From Pelecanus crispus (lineage: Eukaryota; Chordata; Aves; Pelecaniformes; Pelecanidae): a stretch of 64,000 nt of DNA. The notes below the pieces were generated by a model, which was not told the origin of the DNA, did no database searches, and saw nothing but the letters and a program-made list of their open reading frames with translations. The DNA lies in assembly GCF_030463565.1 (NCBI RefSeq), contig NC_134645.1, forward strand, positions 875,501 to 939,500, in the 5' to 3' direction. Below are positions 34,234-46,200 of the stretch, in pieces. Position 1 is the stretch's first letter. Every line of letters starts with the position of its first letter. The position numbers were made by a program, and so were the translations under genes.

Positions 34234-35639
34234 TAGAAGGGCTGGCACCCTGCCATGCTGCTGCTTTTGGTGGACCACCAGGTAGATTTAGGGGCTTCTT
34301 GGTAGTCTTCTCCTAGCAGCATGCTGGAGGCTTATTTTCCTCTGTGCACTGCGGGCTTGGCGTCGCCCAGCGTCAGAACTGATGTCTGAGTCAGGGCTGG
34401 CGCCTGGGTCGTCGCTCCTCACTGCTTTTTTCTGATCGTCCCTAGGCCGTGGTAATTCATTCCTGACGGTCCTAGCCATCTGCGAAATGTAAGCTCACCA
34501 CTACGTCACACCACAGGCAGACCATCGCTGGCTGATTTTTCAGTGACCATCAAACCAAGGTTCATCTGGAAAAAGTCCCTCTAGCAGCCTGCGCCGCTAA
34601 GTGACGCTGCACCGAAGCTGCGGTGCCTTTGTCGTTTTAAGCTCTTCCTGAGCGATTCCTGGTTCTCGATGTCAGCCCACTTGATATCTCCTCGTGTGAC
34701 ACACGGCGCCCATCACCAGTCTATGGCGCTTTCCATTCCCTCAGTCCAGCTCAGCCACAGCCATGCAACTCCTGACAGATGACGGATGGCTTTAGGAGCT
34801 TCTGCTAAGGCAATATCTCTTTTTTTGGTGTTTAAGTGATAGCCAAGTTCCTCCAGAGCATTATTTATTATACTCTTATTGTGCACAGACTCATTAGATG
34901 CAAAACATCCTGCCAGTCAACTTTATGCTGCTCCTTCACAGCTGTCATACTGGCAGCCCAAGGATGATGACAGATGATGGTGATGGACAGGGGGACTGTA
35001 ATCAATACAGCCTAAACAGATTTAAATCAGCATGCCAGTCATCTATGGAAAATACCGTAACAAAAAGTCTTCCCCTATTCCTGCTGTGTACGTGCAACGG
35101 CTTGGCGCTACGTTCTTTTTTTTTTTCGCGCGTCACATGCACGCAGTTGTGAGGAGAAACTTCGGCTCATGCCCCTGCACGTCTGCTCACAAAAACAAGT
35201 TAGCACATAGGGGCTGGGAAAAAAAAAAAAGAAAATGCCGGAGGAGTGCATCTGGTGAGCCGAAATGGAGTCTGTGTGGGCACGCAGCCCTGACTCCAAG
35301 ACCCTGCAGAGAGGAGCGGTGGCTAGACTGAGGAGAGCGTGGGGAGCGGAGAACTGCTGCTGCTGGGGAAGCCGATGGAGCTGGCGGTCGCTTCCCAGGA
35401 GAGTGGGTTACGCTGAGAAAGGGGCTCATCCCTGCTCCAAATCGGACATTTGCCGTGCCCATCTTGTTCTTAAAAAGGCGTGCTTTTGTCTAGCAAGGAC
35501 CAGGTACGCTCCTTCACCGAGGTCATCGGCTTGTGCAGCATGAGTTTTGCTTTAGGGTGTTTGTAAGGGTTTGTTTTTTGTCGTTTTTTTTTTTTTTTTT
35601 AAGCAAAACATAGTTCGACTTTTCAAGGAAATGTTTGTC

Positions 35640-35720
35640 GCGGTATTAATTTTTTTTTCAGCGCTTGTTTACGCAAGTAATTATAAGATAAGATGATCAT
35701 ATTTCATTTGCATTTGCTAG
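35640..35720. promoter_or_regulatory. Candidate enhancer-like motif cluster
   Basis: Within about 50 bases lie a forkhead-type TGTTTAC (35666-35672), a homeodomain TAATTA (35678-35683), a GATA-type AGATAAG (35686-35692) and a perfect octamer ATTTGCAT (35706-35713). It sits 1.4 kb upstream of the XRN2 promoter. Function is inferred from motif density only. Confidence 0.35.
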
Positions 35721-37006
35721 TGCCGCTGTCTTCTGTCTTCTTTAGCATTATCAGAAAAACAACTGATTGCCCATCAATACAAACAAAATGTTAACGCTAA
35801 GCTGTCTTATTCGATACCAAATTCCAGGAGGAGAAGCACTACAATCAGGAAGGAACGAGGGAAACTTCAATCAGGGTACATTTTGTAAGGAACAGATAAA
35901 GGACAGTCTTTAGCTGATACCACAGATGCAGTGCCAATACAAAGTTGCTGGGGAAATTCATTCAAGTCACAGATTTTTATTAAGAGGAGTGACAACAGAA
36001 AATGGCTTAAGAGCTGCAAAGTGAGGCTAAGAATAATGAGAAATACCGTATCGGGTTAATTTGTTCTACAGCAAATTAGCAAGGTAGCAAGGTTCCTCTC
36101 CCCTCCCCAAATCAGCGGTGTTGACTCAATAAGCACCGCTGAGGTTTTGTTATTTTTGTTAATGATTCCCAGGCTGCTTTTTCATGTCCTCGCCCCCGTC
36201 ACTGCCCTCCTAATGAAGTCGGCGTACAGCGACAGGACACAGCCGAGCACAAAAATCTTCCTCGTGTTAATCCCGTTTAATGCCTGAAAGTTCAATTCCA
36301 TTTCAACATCGTCCAACGGCTAACTTAATAGTATTTGCTTATGCAAGGGGCGAAGCTGTGGGACGGGGTTCTTTACGCCGCCTCTTGCGACTGTCATGAA
36401 TCGCACCCAGCGATTTTCGGCTCGCTGCTGCTGGCACCGTCCCCTCAGCTACTGCCGCCCTGCTGCTGGCACCTCCACGCTCCTTTTAAACCACTGCCAG
36501 CGGCTCCCTCTCGCCTTCCGAAGGGGAAGAGGCCTCTCGCCGAGCCTCGCCCTTCGGTCGGATTCCCCTGGTGTGGAGGCAGGCCTGCTGTGCAATTCCC
36601 CTACTGCGAAGGAGCAGCTGCCCCACAGCATTAGCTTTGCGAGAGCAGCCATGCCCTCAGTCACTTTTGTCACCTGCCTTCTGCTTAAACCACCCCGCAG
36701 AGGCGGGAGACCACAGTGTTGTCAATCTATTTAACGAGGTTTTCTGTTAATTGAAGGCGATTTTTCACACAGAGCCTTACAAGCGCGGCATGCGGCGCCG
36801 CCTCAGACATCAGCCTTGTCTCAGGCTCTTCCCTTCTGCCTGCCTTACGCCCGTCCCCTTTGCGCCTAAGGAGCTCCCCCACACATTTGGGGGCGAGGTG
36901 AGGCCGCGGGCCCCTCAGGGCAGGGCAGAGGCGCCCAAACCGCCGCCTGTCCCCTCAGGCCGCCATTGCTCCCCCCGCGCCTGCGCACTCCGGCGCGCCC
37001 GCCTCT

Positions 37007-37017
37007 AAGATGGCGGC
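37007..37017 (+). promoter_or_regulatory. YY1-type site AAGATGGCGGC
   Basis: An exact match to the long YY1 core in the + orientation, often found at or just after the start site of housekeeping genes. The ATG inside it is not in a plausible coding context for XRN2. Confidence 0.65.
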
Positions 37018-37161
37018 CGCCGCCGGCGGCGCCTCACGTGACCCCGCCCTCCCCGCCGCCGCGGGCTCCCCCATGGTGCCCCGCGCTGCCCTCTGACCCC
37101 GGAAGCGCCTTTCGCCGCCGAGAGCCGCGGTCCGGCTGCCGCTGCCGCTCCCCGCTCCGCC

Positions 37162-37236
37162 ATGGGAGTGCCGGCCTTCTTCCGCTGGCTCAGCCGCAAG
37201 TACCCCTCCATCATCGTCAACTGCGTGGAGGAGAAG
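37162..37236 (+). CDS. XRN2 exon 1
   Basis: Encodes residues 1-25 including the invariant N-terminus [15 protein letters not shown]. The start codon has G at -3 and +4. The donor is AAG|GTGAGG. The exon lies inside the CpG island. Confidence 0.97.
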
Positions 37237-40200
37237 GTGAGGCGGGCCGCCCCCCAGCCCCGGCGGCCCTTCTGTCCCGCCCCGGGGCGCGACGGGCCCT
37301 CTGACGGCCGCCCCGGGGCTAAAGGAGAGCTGTGGGCCGGGGGGGGCGGTCAGGGCGGCTTGGGAAGCGTTACCCGCCGGTACGCAGTGCCTGTCCTGTG
37401 CCGCCTCCAGCCCCCGCTTCGCCCGGGCGGGCGGAGCCTTTTCAAGGGGTATTTGGGGGTTTTTTTTGGGTTGGTTGGTTGTTTTCTCGTACCGGCTGCT
37501 TTTAGTCTCGGTGAAAGCGGCCGGTGTCGAGGAGAAGTTAAGGCGCCCGCTTGGTTTTCGCTCGCGGGTGGGGGCGGTTCGGCAGCTTGGGAGGAATGGG
37601 GGGCTGGTGGTGGTGGAGCAGGGAACCGGGTTCCTCCTGTAGTTTTTCTCATTTTCAGCCGGTTGATGGAAACGCGAACCCTTCCCGGCACGGCGGCCTC
37701 TGCCTTTGTGTTGCTTCGGGCAAAAAGAGTAGATTTTTATGAAAGTGTTTGGCAGAACTTGGATAGGGAGTAGCGGGGATACTTTTTGCTGTTTCTTGTT
37801 TTGTTTCTGTGCGTGTTCCTCGTCGTCCCTACTTTTCAACGACTTTTTTTCTGAACTACAAGCTGAAGCAAGCTTTAGGACTTGTTGCAAAGAAAAGTGA
37901 AGCTGCCTGTCTTGGAAAGAGCAAGGAAACGCAAGTAAATGGCTAAAAATGTAACTGGCTAGAAATATGTGGGGGTCTGGAAGCTTGCCTGTCTCCCTGA
38001 GACCACCCTGTTTGCAAGTGGATCGGTTCTGTGATCCTGCTCGTGATGTGGGCTCAGGAAAGCCGCCGCCAGGGCAGGAATGAGATGTTTGAGAAGGAGC
38101 TGGGCTGTTCTTAGCAGCTGCACGGTTTGACGTAAGATCAAAATGATGTCTTGGTGTACGTACGGTCATACGCTTCCTTGGGCTCTCTCTCATAGCGTTT
38201 GAATACTTCTCAGTTGTATCGTTTTCGGGTCTCATTAATTATTTTTGTCAGTCTTTTTTTTTTGCGTATTAGTCTTTCTGGAGCTTCATACTTTACTCTG
38301 ATTTTTCTTCCTGTGCATCCACCAACACAGGGTATCATGCTCGAATCCAAGACTTAAAACAAGTGTGTAGTTGTACTCTTCAACCTTGAGCAGCTTCAGC
38401 TTTTTTTGTCTTGTTGCTGGTATTTTCTAGTACAGGAGAAATATCTCCTGCCCAAACAAGGGAGCTGATTTTTCAAAAGACAGCCTCTAAAAATCTGGCT
38501 TTTCAGAGTAAAAGATGATGCTTGTTGGTGAAGACTTAGTCCCAACCTAGCTGCTGGACCCCACAGGTGGCTTTCAGTAACCCACAACTTGTAGTAGATA
38601 CGTTTTGCTGATTGCTTTAAGCTGGCTGGTCACTGCCTTCAGCTGATGGCTTATATTTATCCTCCCCCCTGGACCAGCAGTGAGGTCTGTATGGTTATCT
38701 GGTGATGGTTACCTTCCTAGGAAGTAACACAGCTGAAATGGAGCTTGTTTATATGTTTTTGCTAGGCAGTTCTCAGATAGGCTGGTTCCTTTGTGCCCGT
38801 CGCTGCAGCCACTTGAAAGCTTGTGCCATCCTAAGGGACACAGTAGGAGGTGGCAGCTGACGGGGAGGATGCGGGCATCTCCCTTCAGCAACAGCACAAC
38901 CTTGCATTGGGTTTAAATGGCTGCACTGTGGTAGCTTTACAGTGCGGTGAACACGGCAAGTTATTCTCTTCAGGGCTAACTTAGCCAAAGTTTTTCTGAG
39001 AAGAAAAACTCTTGAGTTCATGCTTCCCAAACTGTTTTTCCTGTACACTTTTCCAAATAATTTGTATCATCTTTTGTCAGGTTGTACTAGCTGTGTTCTG
39101 CTGTTCTTCATAATACTGTTTTTGGAAGTTCACGTCCCTGCTGTGGAGCACACGCTGTGGCTCCTGCCTTTTTGCTACCTCCTGTCCTTCCCTGGGAGAG
39201 AGGTGCCTCACATTTGGGAAACACTGTCCTGTGAGGAAGATAGAAATGTGTGGGTGAGGTAGAGAAGGGAAAAGAAAGTAAAGTGATAGAATTATGTATT
39301 GACACTGAGTGGGGGTTGGGGGTTTTTTTTGACTGCATGTATTACCTGTCTGCCTTCAGCAAGATTTCAGTGTATGCGAATGGCAGGCAGACCAGTTTTA
39401 GTATTCAGTTCTTGTTACAGTCAGGGCGCTTTTGCATTTCAGATTCAGGTTGTGAAACAGAATCGTAGATTTGGCTTGATCTAATGTTGCACAGTTAAAA
39501 CTGCGTGTTACTCTTTTGTTTTTATTGCAATTGTGGTTTCAGTTAGCCTCTCACAGCATGATATGTGAAGTTCATTTACCTGTAGCTGCAAGAAGTGAAT
39601 TTTTTACTCCAGTGGATATATGAGATTTGAGGATTTGTCTGCCTGGGGGAACTATTACAGAAAAAGACTGTTTGTGGATTTACAAGTATAGCTTATTAGC
39701 CACTCGTGTGAATGCTTACTCTGGAATAAGCTGTTGGCAGCTAGGAGTGGTTGTTCCGGTCGCCTTACCAAACGCGTGTTTTTTGTGTCTCTGATGTGAT
39801 CTATTCTGAGGATCTGGGTAACCCCCAGTTCAGAGGGTTTTCAGGGACACTGTCATGATTGTATCTGCCAAGGAAAAGTGGGTGGCAAGGGTATTGGGGG
39901 GGGGGGGGGGGAGTTGGAGAATGATGTGTCTCTACCAGCTGCACCTATTTGGCATATGACTGTTGACATGGCATCTGCCTTCTTGCAGCTGGGGCTGTGG
40001 ATCTTCAGAGCTCTAGTGCCTGAAGGTGCGTGCACATATCCTGCCTGTTGTCTTCAACTCACGCCGGCTGATTTGCTTTGTCCCCTTTTCACCAAAGTGG
40101 GGAACTTGCAAAGATGAATAGTTCGGTCTTTTGCTTACAGTCAGCATCACAACTGGCTGTACGGTCCAAGCCTTTCATCCACCAAACCCCCCTTTTCCTT

Positions 40201-43200
40201 CATTACATCCAAGGCTGACTTGCGTGAATGAACATCCGTTCCAGCCGTAAAGTTAGACTGCGGAGACGGCAGCTCCGTCCGCTACCTGTCACATTGATGA
40301 CCACGCTGGTGAGGTAGCCTCGGCGCGCAGGAACGGCCAAGAGCCCACGACGTGAAGTTTAGTTGTGATGTTTTGAAGCAGTGCTCTTCCGATCAAGAGG
40401 GGGCAAATAGAGTTTTCACAATATGAAGTAGATTCTTTTACAGTGTTGTCTTTACTGTAAGTGGGTGTTTTACTTCTTTGGTCTTACAAGCTTGTCCAGC
40501 TGCTCCTGGGTAGTGCTCTAAGATCTGTCTATTTAAAAGCAGTCACAATTTAAACACAAATATATCTACAGTCTGCAGCAATTAAGTACGGTTTCCTCTA
40601 AGAGCAGACTTATCTTTTTCATCACATTTGTAAACATTTAGATTAATTTTTATTTAATTAAAACTGCTCTAGTGTTTAGGCAAAATAAAGGCTTATATAG
40701 TCTTGGTTTTACTGAGTTTGTGATTTGTCCTTTTGGTTTTTTACTAATTGAGCTTGTAATATCAAATGTTATTCATTAAAAAAAAAAGGAAAAATATGAC
40801 ATATATAATAACTGAAATATCAGATCCTGATGTCCTCATCCACATTGCTTTGTTGCAACTTAAGAGCACATTGCAGTTACGGTAAGGACAGCACATGGAT
40901 AAATCATATTCATTACAATTTTTTATATTCAAATCTGGTCATAAATTTGAGAGCGAACTAGGACAGTAGTGAGAAGCCGTAGTTTGTCTTACTGTAGATG
41001 AATTTAAACTTCTCTGACAATGTAATCAGCTCTATGTGTATTTTAGGATTGCTTAGAAATCTCTCTAATCAGAAATTTTGTATCTCCCGGTAGCTTGTCT
41101 CTTTGAAATATTACAAAGTTGATCCTTGTTCTCTTACCTTGCTAGATTATTTCTTTTTCTTAAATCTGATTAATCATCTTCTTAAGCTGAGCAGGAAGAA
41201 TAAGAGGAAGATCTTGAAGATAATATAAAATCCAGGAGAGAATATTCTTAATCAAATTCATATGAATTAATAAAGCTGCAACTAAAGTATCATATTTGAA
41301 GATCTATTTTCAATGGTTTCAAAAGAGGCTGTAGATTAAAAGTGAACAGTTTAGTTGTATCACAAGAGATATCACTCTCAGATACTTAAACCTTTTACAA
41401 GGCTGTTACATTAAAAATCTGATAGGTTTATGAGGATGTAATGGTAAACTTGCTGACATAGCAGTATGCAGATGAGAACTGAATGGCTTTCAAAGCCATC
41501 TGAAAGAGATCATACTTATTTTGCTGTACCTTCAAGACTGAAAATAAGATCTGTGGCGGGGGCAGTTTTATTTTCCATATCACATAGTTGTAAGCCTTTG
41601 ATGTCTTGTGAGTCAGTCAGCTCTGGCAAGAGGTTTGAAGAAGGATCAAGTAGAACACAAGGCAAGCTTCTCGTCCCGTTATCTGATGTAAACCAGAATG
41701 AATGCTCGTCTCTTCAAATCGTAGGTCGTGGCTGCCCAGAGTAACTTTGTTAGAACTGCAAGCTACGGTGCGGTGTTTGCACCTGACAGTTAGCTTCTGC
41801 TAAAACCATGCGGGTTTTGTGTGTGTTCTAGAAAGTTCAGTAAAGGAAGCAAACAGATTTCATCTGTCAGGATTTGACTAGTTTGGGTGAATAGCACAAG
41901 AAGTGAATTAGCAGAAATGTCACCTGTTTTAAAGAAGTGAAATAGAGGGACTTAGCAGTCAGTTATTTAAAAATTACTTCACAAAATTGCCCTGAAAGAA
42001 TTCCATACACCTATAACTGTGAAAAATGTAAATACCTAATAAAGACTTATTTTCCTCTAGAGGTTTTAATTTTTGCCTTTTAAGACTGGGATAAGTTCAG
42101 CTAGTTCTGCTGCTACTCTAAGCAGGAAAATTGCGTGAACGTTGATGGTACAATCTCTAAGTTTTTCCTTTTGAAGCTGATTGTTTGAGCTCTGTATAAG
42201 AGATGTAGGAAACTCAATAAAAGAGTAGTGAGCAGCAAGTCTGCAAATAGAAGTTTAGAGGAAGGGCTTGATGCTCGTTCATCAGCTACCGATAAGTTTC
42301 ACATGAATCGGAGGACAAGTAGTATCACATTTTTCCCTCCTGTCTCATGTAATGCTGTGATCATAGCCTTTATGTAATAACATGACATTCACTTTTTTCC
42401 TTGCTTTATGCCAAGTTATTCAAGAGTACTCTTCATTCCAACTTTGTGATATGTTAAAACCCTTTCCTGTCATAATTTCTCCGAAAATAAATTTGACTTT
42501 TTCTTGATCAGCTCATGTCTCTTCCATCCCTGATGCTGTTGGTGTTTATATGTTTAAAAAAAAAAAAAGTATGGTGAGGAAACAAAATTGAACATGGTTG
42601 TTAATCTACTTTGTAGAGGAGCCGCTCTCTGAAACACCAGTGTTTCAAAACTGCTTGCTTAGACAGCTTGAGAGAAGGGGATGAGGGTTCTTTTTTTTTA
42701 ATATAGGTATTATAGTGCCAACTCCAGTCTCTGCTCTGGGGCTGATTAGAGAGATTATTCTCTTCACCTGGGTAGTTACTTGTCACTGACATGACAGCAT
42801 AGGCAAAATAGCGTAGAATTATTTATTGCTTCCAGTTCAGCTGAGATTTGTTTTCTTTGTACCTCTGGGTTTACCTTGTATAGCTTGTTGTAAGCGTTCA
42901 AGAATGTCGAACTAGTACAGGAACATAGGTGGTTAAGGTTGATTATAATTTAGCATCAAGTTTACCATCTGCACTGTGGCCTGGGTTTCGTGTTCATTAG
43001 GCAGCAGCACGGCAGTAGAAAAAGCACTGATGTAGAAGTGAAGCATTAGAGTCAAAAGTTTACTTATTTGCAGAAGTGGAAGGTAAGGACTGGATTTTAT
43101 TTAGCATTTCAAATATACCCGCAGACAAACTCAGAGGCAGGAGTTGAAGAGTCCAGGGGTTTGAGCATCTCGGTGCATTTGATAGCAAGAAAAGTAATAC

Positions 43201-46200
43201 ATATATACCCAAATTGGAGATTTGGCTGGTGGGATCTGAAAGGATCTCCTTGCTTTGTGCAGAGAAGTCCGGGAAAAGGACTCTTTCTAGTTAAATCTCG
43301 TCGTTTGCTCACCGGGATGTGCTGATATACTTTGGGAAGCTTGTCGTGTCATCAGCCATAGGTGAATCACTTTTACTGCCCTGCTTCCCCCAGTTGTGCG
43401 TGTGACTTCAATATCGGACTGCAGTGAGAAACGGCAGAGGTGCAAGTTTGTATGGATGTGTCAGTCTGGGGAACTAAGTGTTTAAAGTAGAAAGATTTTG
43501 ATGCTTCTTGGTTGTTGTGTTATAGTATCATATTATAAACTTTGAAGTCCCTTTGCTAAATTTTGAGGGAGCCAGTATGGTCCTGGCAGTAGAAGGAATT
43601 GCCTTCTTGAATACTATGAGGTGTGGAAACTTCTTGTTTATAATACATGCTGATAACAGAAATGAACCGACTCTGCTGTAACTCATCATAGTATCTTCTA
43701 GTTGTGCTAGTATATAAGCATCTTTAAAAAAAAAAAAAAAAAGGCGCTATTTTAATAGTGTAAGCATGCATCTTCAGGTAATTATGTGGGTAACTTGTTG
43801 CTATCTTTTTTTCTACTGCCCTTGGAAAAAAAACCCAAACTTTTATGAGCCTGTACATTAATACCTCTATTGGTTATTTGCAATACTTCTGTAATGAAGT
43901 ACTGAAATATTTGTTTCGGCTGCGTTCACAGGCTAAAGAGTGCAATGGCGTCAAGGCTCCGATTGATACAAGCAAACCTAACCCTAATGAGGTGGAGTTT
44001 GATAACCTGTATTTGGATATGAATGGTATAATTCACCCTTGTACACATCCAGAAGACAAGTAAGCCAGTTCTTTCTCTCTTTACAAGTAGGATTTATTGA
44101 TAGCATTTCAGATGTTAAATTGAATTCTCTATGTTTTAGGCCAGCACCCAAAAATGAAGATGAGATGATGGTTGCGATTTTTGAGTATATCGACAGGATC
44201 TTCAACATTGTAAGACCAAGGCGACTTCTTTACATGGCTATAGATGGAGTAGTAAGTATTGATATATATTTAATTCCTCGTAATGGCTGTTTGTGGAATT
44301 AGGGTAGAAGCCACCCACTCTCATGAGATCCTTTAGGCAATAGTTTTCTAGAATGAGAAACTACAGGTAAAATGTACCGTTAATTTAATTTTGGTGAGGG
44401 TAATTAAAAGTATCCCTGGGTTTTGTTGTCCATGGGCTTATATGAGCTGGCTAATGTAGTCTACTGCAGTCTGAACTTTGCTTCTGTAGAGCAGGAAACT
44501 TCTGTAAGGCAGTAACACTCTGAAGCTACTTATGTTCTTCTGTTCTGTGGCTTTAGTAATAATTTATGCCACAGGCTGGGAAAGACCAGAAGACCGTTTA
44601 AGCAGATGCACTTAAAATGGGCAGTGACTGAATGTGCTGTGGAATATTTCACAGGCTAGCCCCAAGGCACATTTGAAGCTGAAAGCTTGTCTTTCTCCCT
44701 ACCTGATCCTCATCTCCCCTCGGTACATCAGTTGGTCTAATGAAAGATACCACCTTTTCTTAATAACTTCACTTTACTGAGTATTTTTCTACCCAGACTC
44801 ATTGTCTCATAGTCTCATTGAGAGATGCCAAACTGGCTAGCAGACTGCTGGTAGGCCTGTTAAGCTTTGGCTGTTTTTCTAGGCTTTTCAGTTTCTCAAA
44901 GGTAAAATGAGTATCATTAAGTAAAAAGATTTTCAACCTGAACTCAAGTGCAGGGATTCCTAATGTATGTGCGTATATAGAAGTAATCCCAGCTAAATGT
45001 TGATGTATCCTTTTAAAAACCCCAACATACCTGCCATAAGTAATAGCTAGCTACTGTTTGCCGTAGTCTTTTTATTTTCAAAAGCGTTACAAATACAATT
45101 GTTGGAGAAAGGGTATGTAATAAATAATGCTTCTCAGATACATGTCACTGTAAATTTCATTTATTTTGCAAGGGAAGCATTGAATCCTTGAGCCTTGTGC
45201 ATTTCTGCGATGGGAGTAGAGCTGTGCATGCTGCTGGCTTACCTCATGGAGAAGCTTGAGACCCATTCAGAAACGTGTGCAGCTCCCTGTGCTGCCAAAT
45301 GAGAGCTAGTGGTGACGCGAGGGAGGGACAACAGAAACCCCTGTTTCGGTTGCGGTTTAGACTGATGTCTTGTTAAATGGTTGTATCATCACAGACTGGC
45401 CAGTTTCAAAAGACTTGTCCACGAAGGAAACAAATGTCCAGATGCAATAACTGAACCAAGCATTGTGATACCTTTTTTAGGCTCCACGTGCAAAAATGAA
45501 TCAACAGCGGTCAAGAAGATTCAGAGCATCAAAGGAGGGCATGGAAGCTGCTGAAGAGAAGCAAAAAATAAGACAAGAAATTCTGGCAAAAGGTAGAACT
45601 GTGACCATATCTGGGGTTTTTCCAGTGAGAGTCACCTTGTTTGTTTTGAATGCTTCAGTAAGGTTTAGAAAAGGGATGTCTTGCTTAGCGGATATTTGTC
45701 TGTGCATTACTAGGAGAAGAAGGGGATAGCAAGCCTACAGAAGGATGCATCTGTGTTTTCTGAAGTTAAGAACTAAGATAAAACAAAATGTCACTTTTTT
45801 TTCTTCTTCTGTCTCCTGCCTGAAATGGATTTGTGTTGAGTACTCTTAATTCCTTTAGAAAAAAATATAACAGAAGAGCAGGGATAAATGTAGTAGTGGG
45901 AAACTAACCAAAACTCTTATGGAAGGAAGTACACGTTTGTAGGGCTTGATGAAAGGAGACTTGAGGCTTACAAGCAGGGATCCAATGAAAATACTGCTGC
46001 ACAGGAATAATGAGCTGCAAGCAAGGGTAGTTACTTGACAGTGGAAACTCTAAACTCGGTGAGGAAACAAAGTCAGGGTGACAGTGACGTGACTCGAGTG
46101 AAAGGAGTGTGTGTAGCTGAAGCATGCGGTCTGGGCTGGAGCAATTAATTCAGGTGACTGTGTAGGAGGAATGAATGCTGTCGCCCAAGTGAGAGGGCAT

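Larger units (their letters stand above)
31871..37020. other. KIZ-XRN2 intergenic spacer
   Basis: About 5 kb separates the KIZ poly(A) signals from the XRN2 CpG island. It contains the second LTR (32139-32709), a G/C-rich block with overlapping chance-like frames (33705-34280), an 11-bp triplicate (34202-34233), and unique AT-rich stretches with transcription-factor-like motifs (33090-33300, 34800-35040, 35640-35720). No additional gene was recognised. Confidence 0.65.
36890..37460 (+). promoter_or_regulatory. XRN2 CpG-island promoter
   Basis: Very GC- and CpG-rich DNA spans XRN2 exon 1. There is an NRF1-like CGCGCCTGCGCA (36976-36987), a perfect YY1-type AAGATGGCGGC (37007-37017), a USF/E-box TCACGTGAC (37034-37042) and an ETS-type CCGGAAG (37099-37105). 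No TATA box is seen. This is a typical housekeeping promoter with dispersed starts, probably between about 37040 and 37140. The start codon context is strong (G at -3, G at +4). Confidence 0.85.

Noticed and set aside
37162-37773. Unspliced 203-codon continuation of XRN2 exon 1
   Set aside because: Similarity to XRN2 stops exactly at the GTGAGG donor after codon 25, and exon 2 at 43932 continues the conserved protein in phase.
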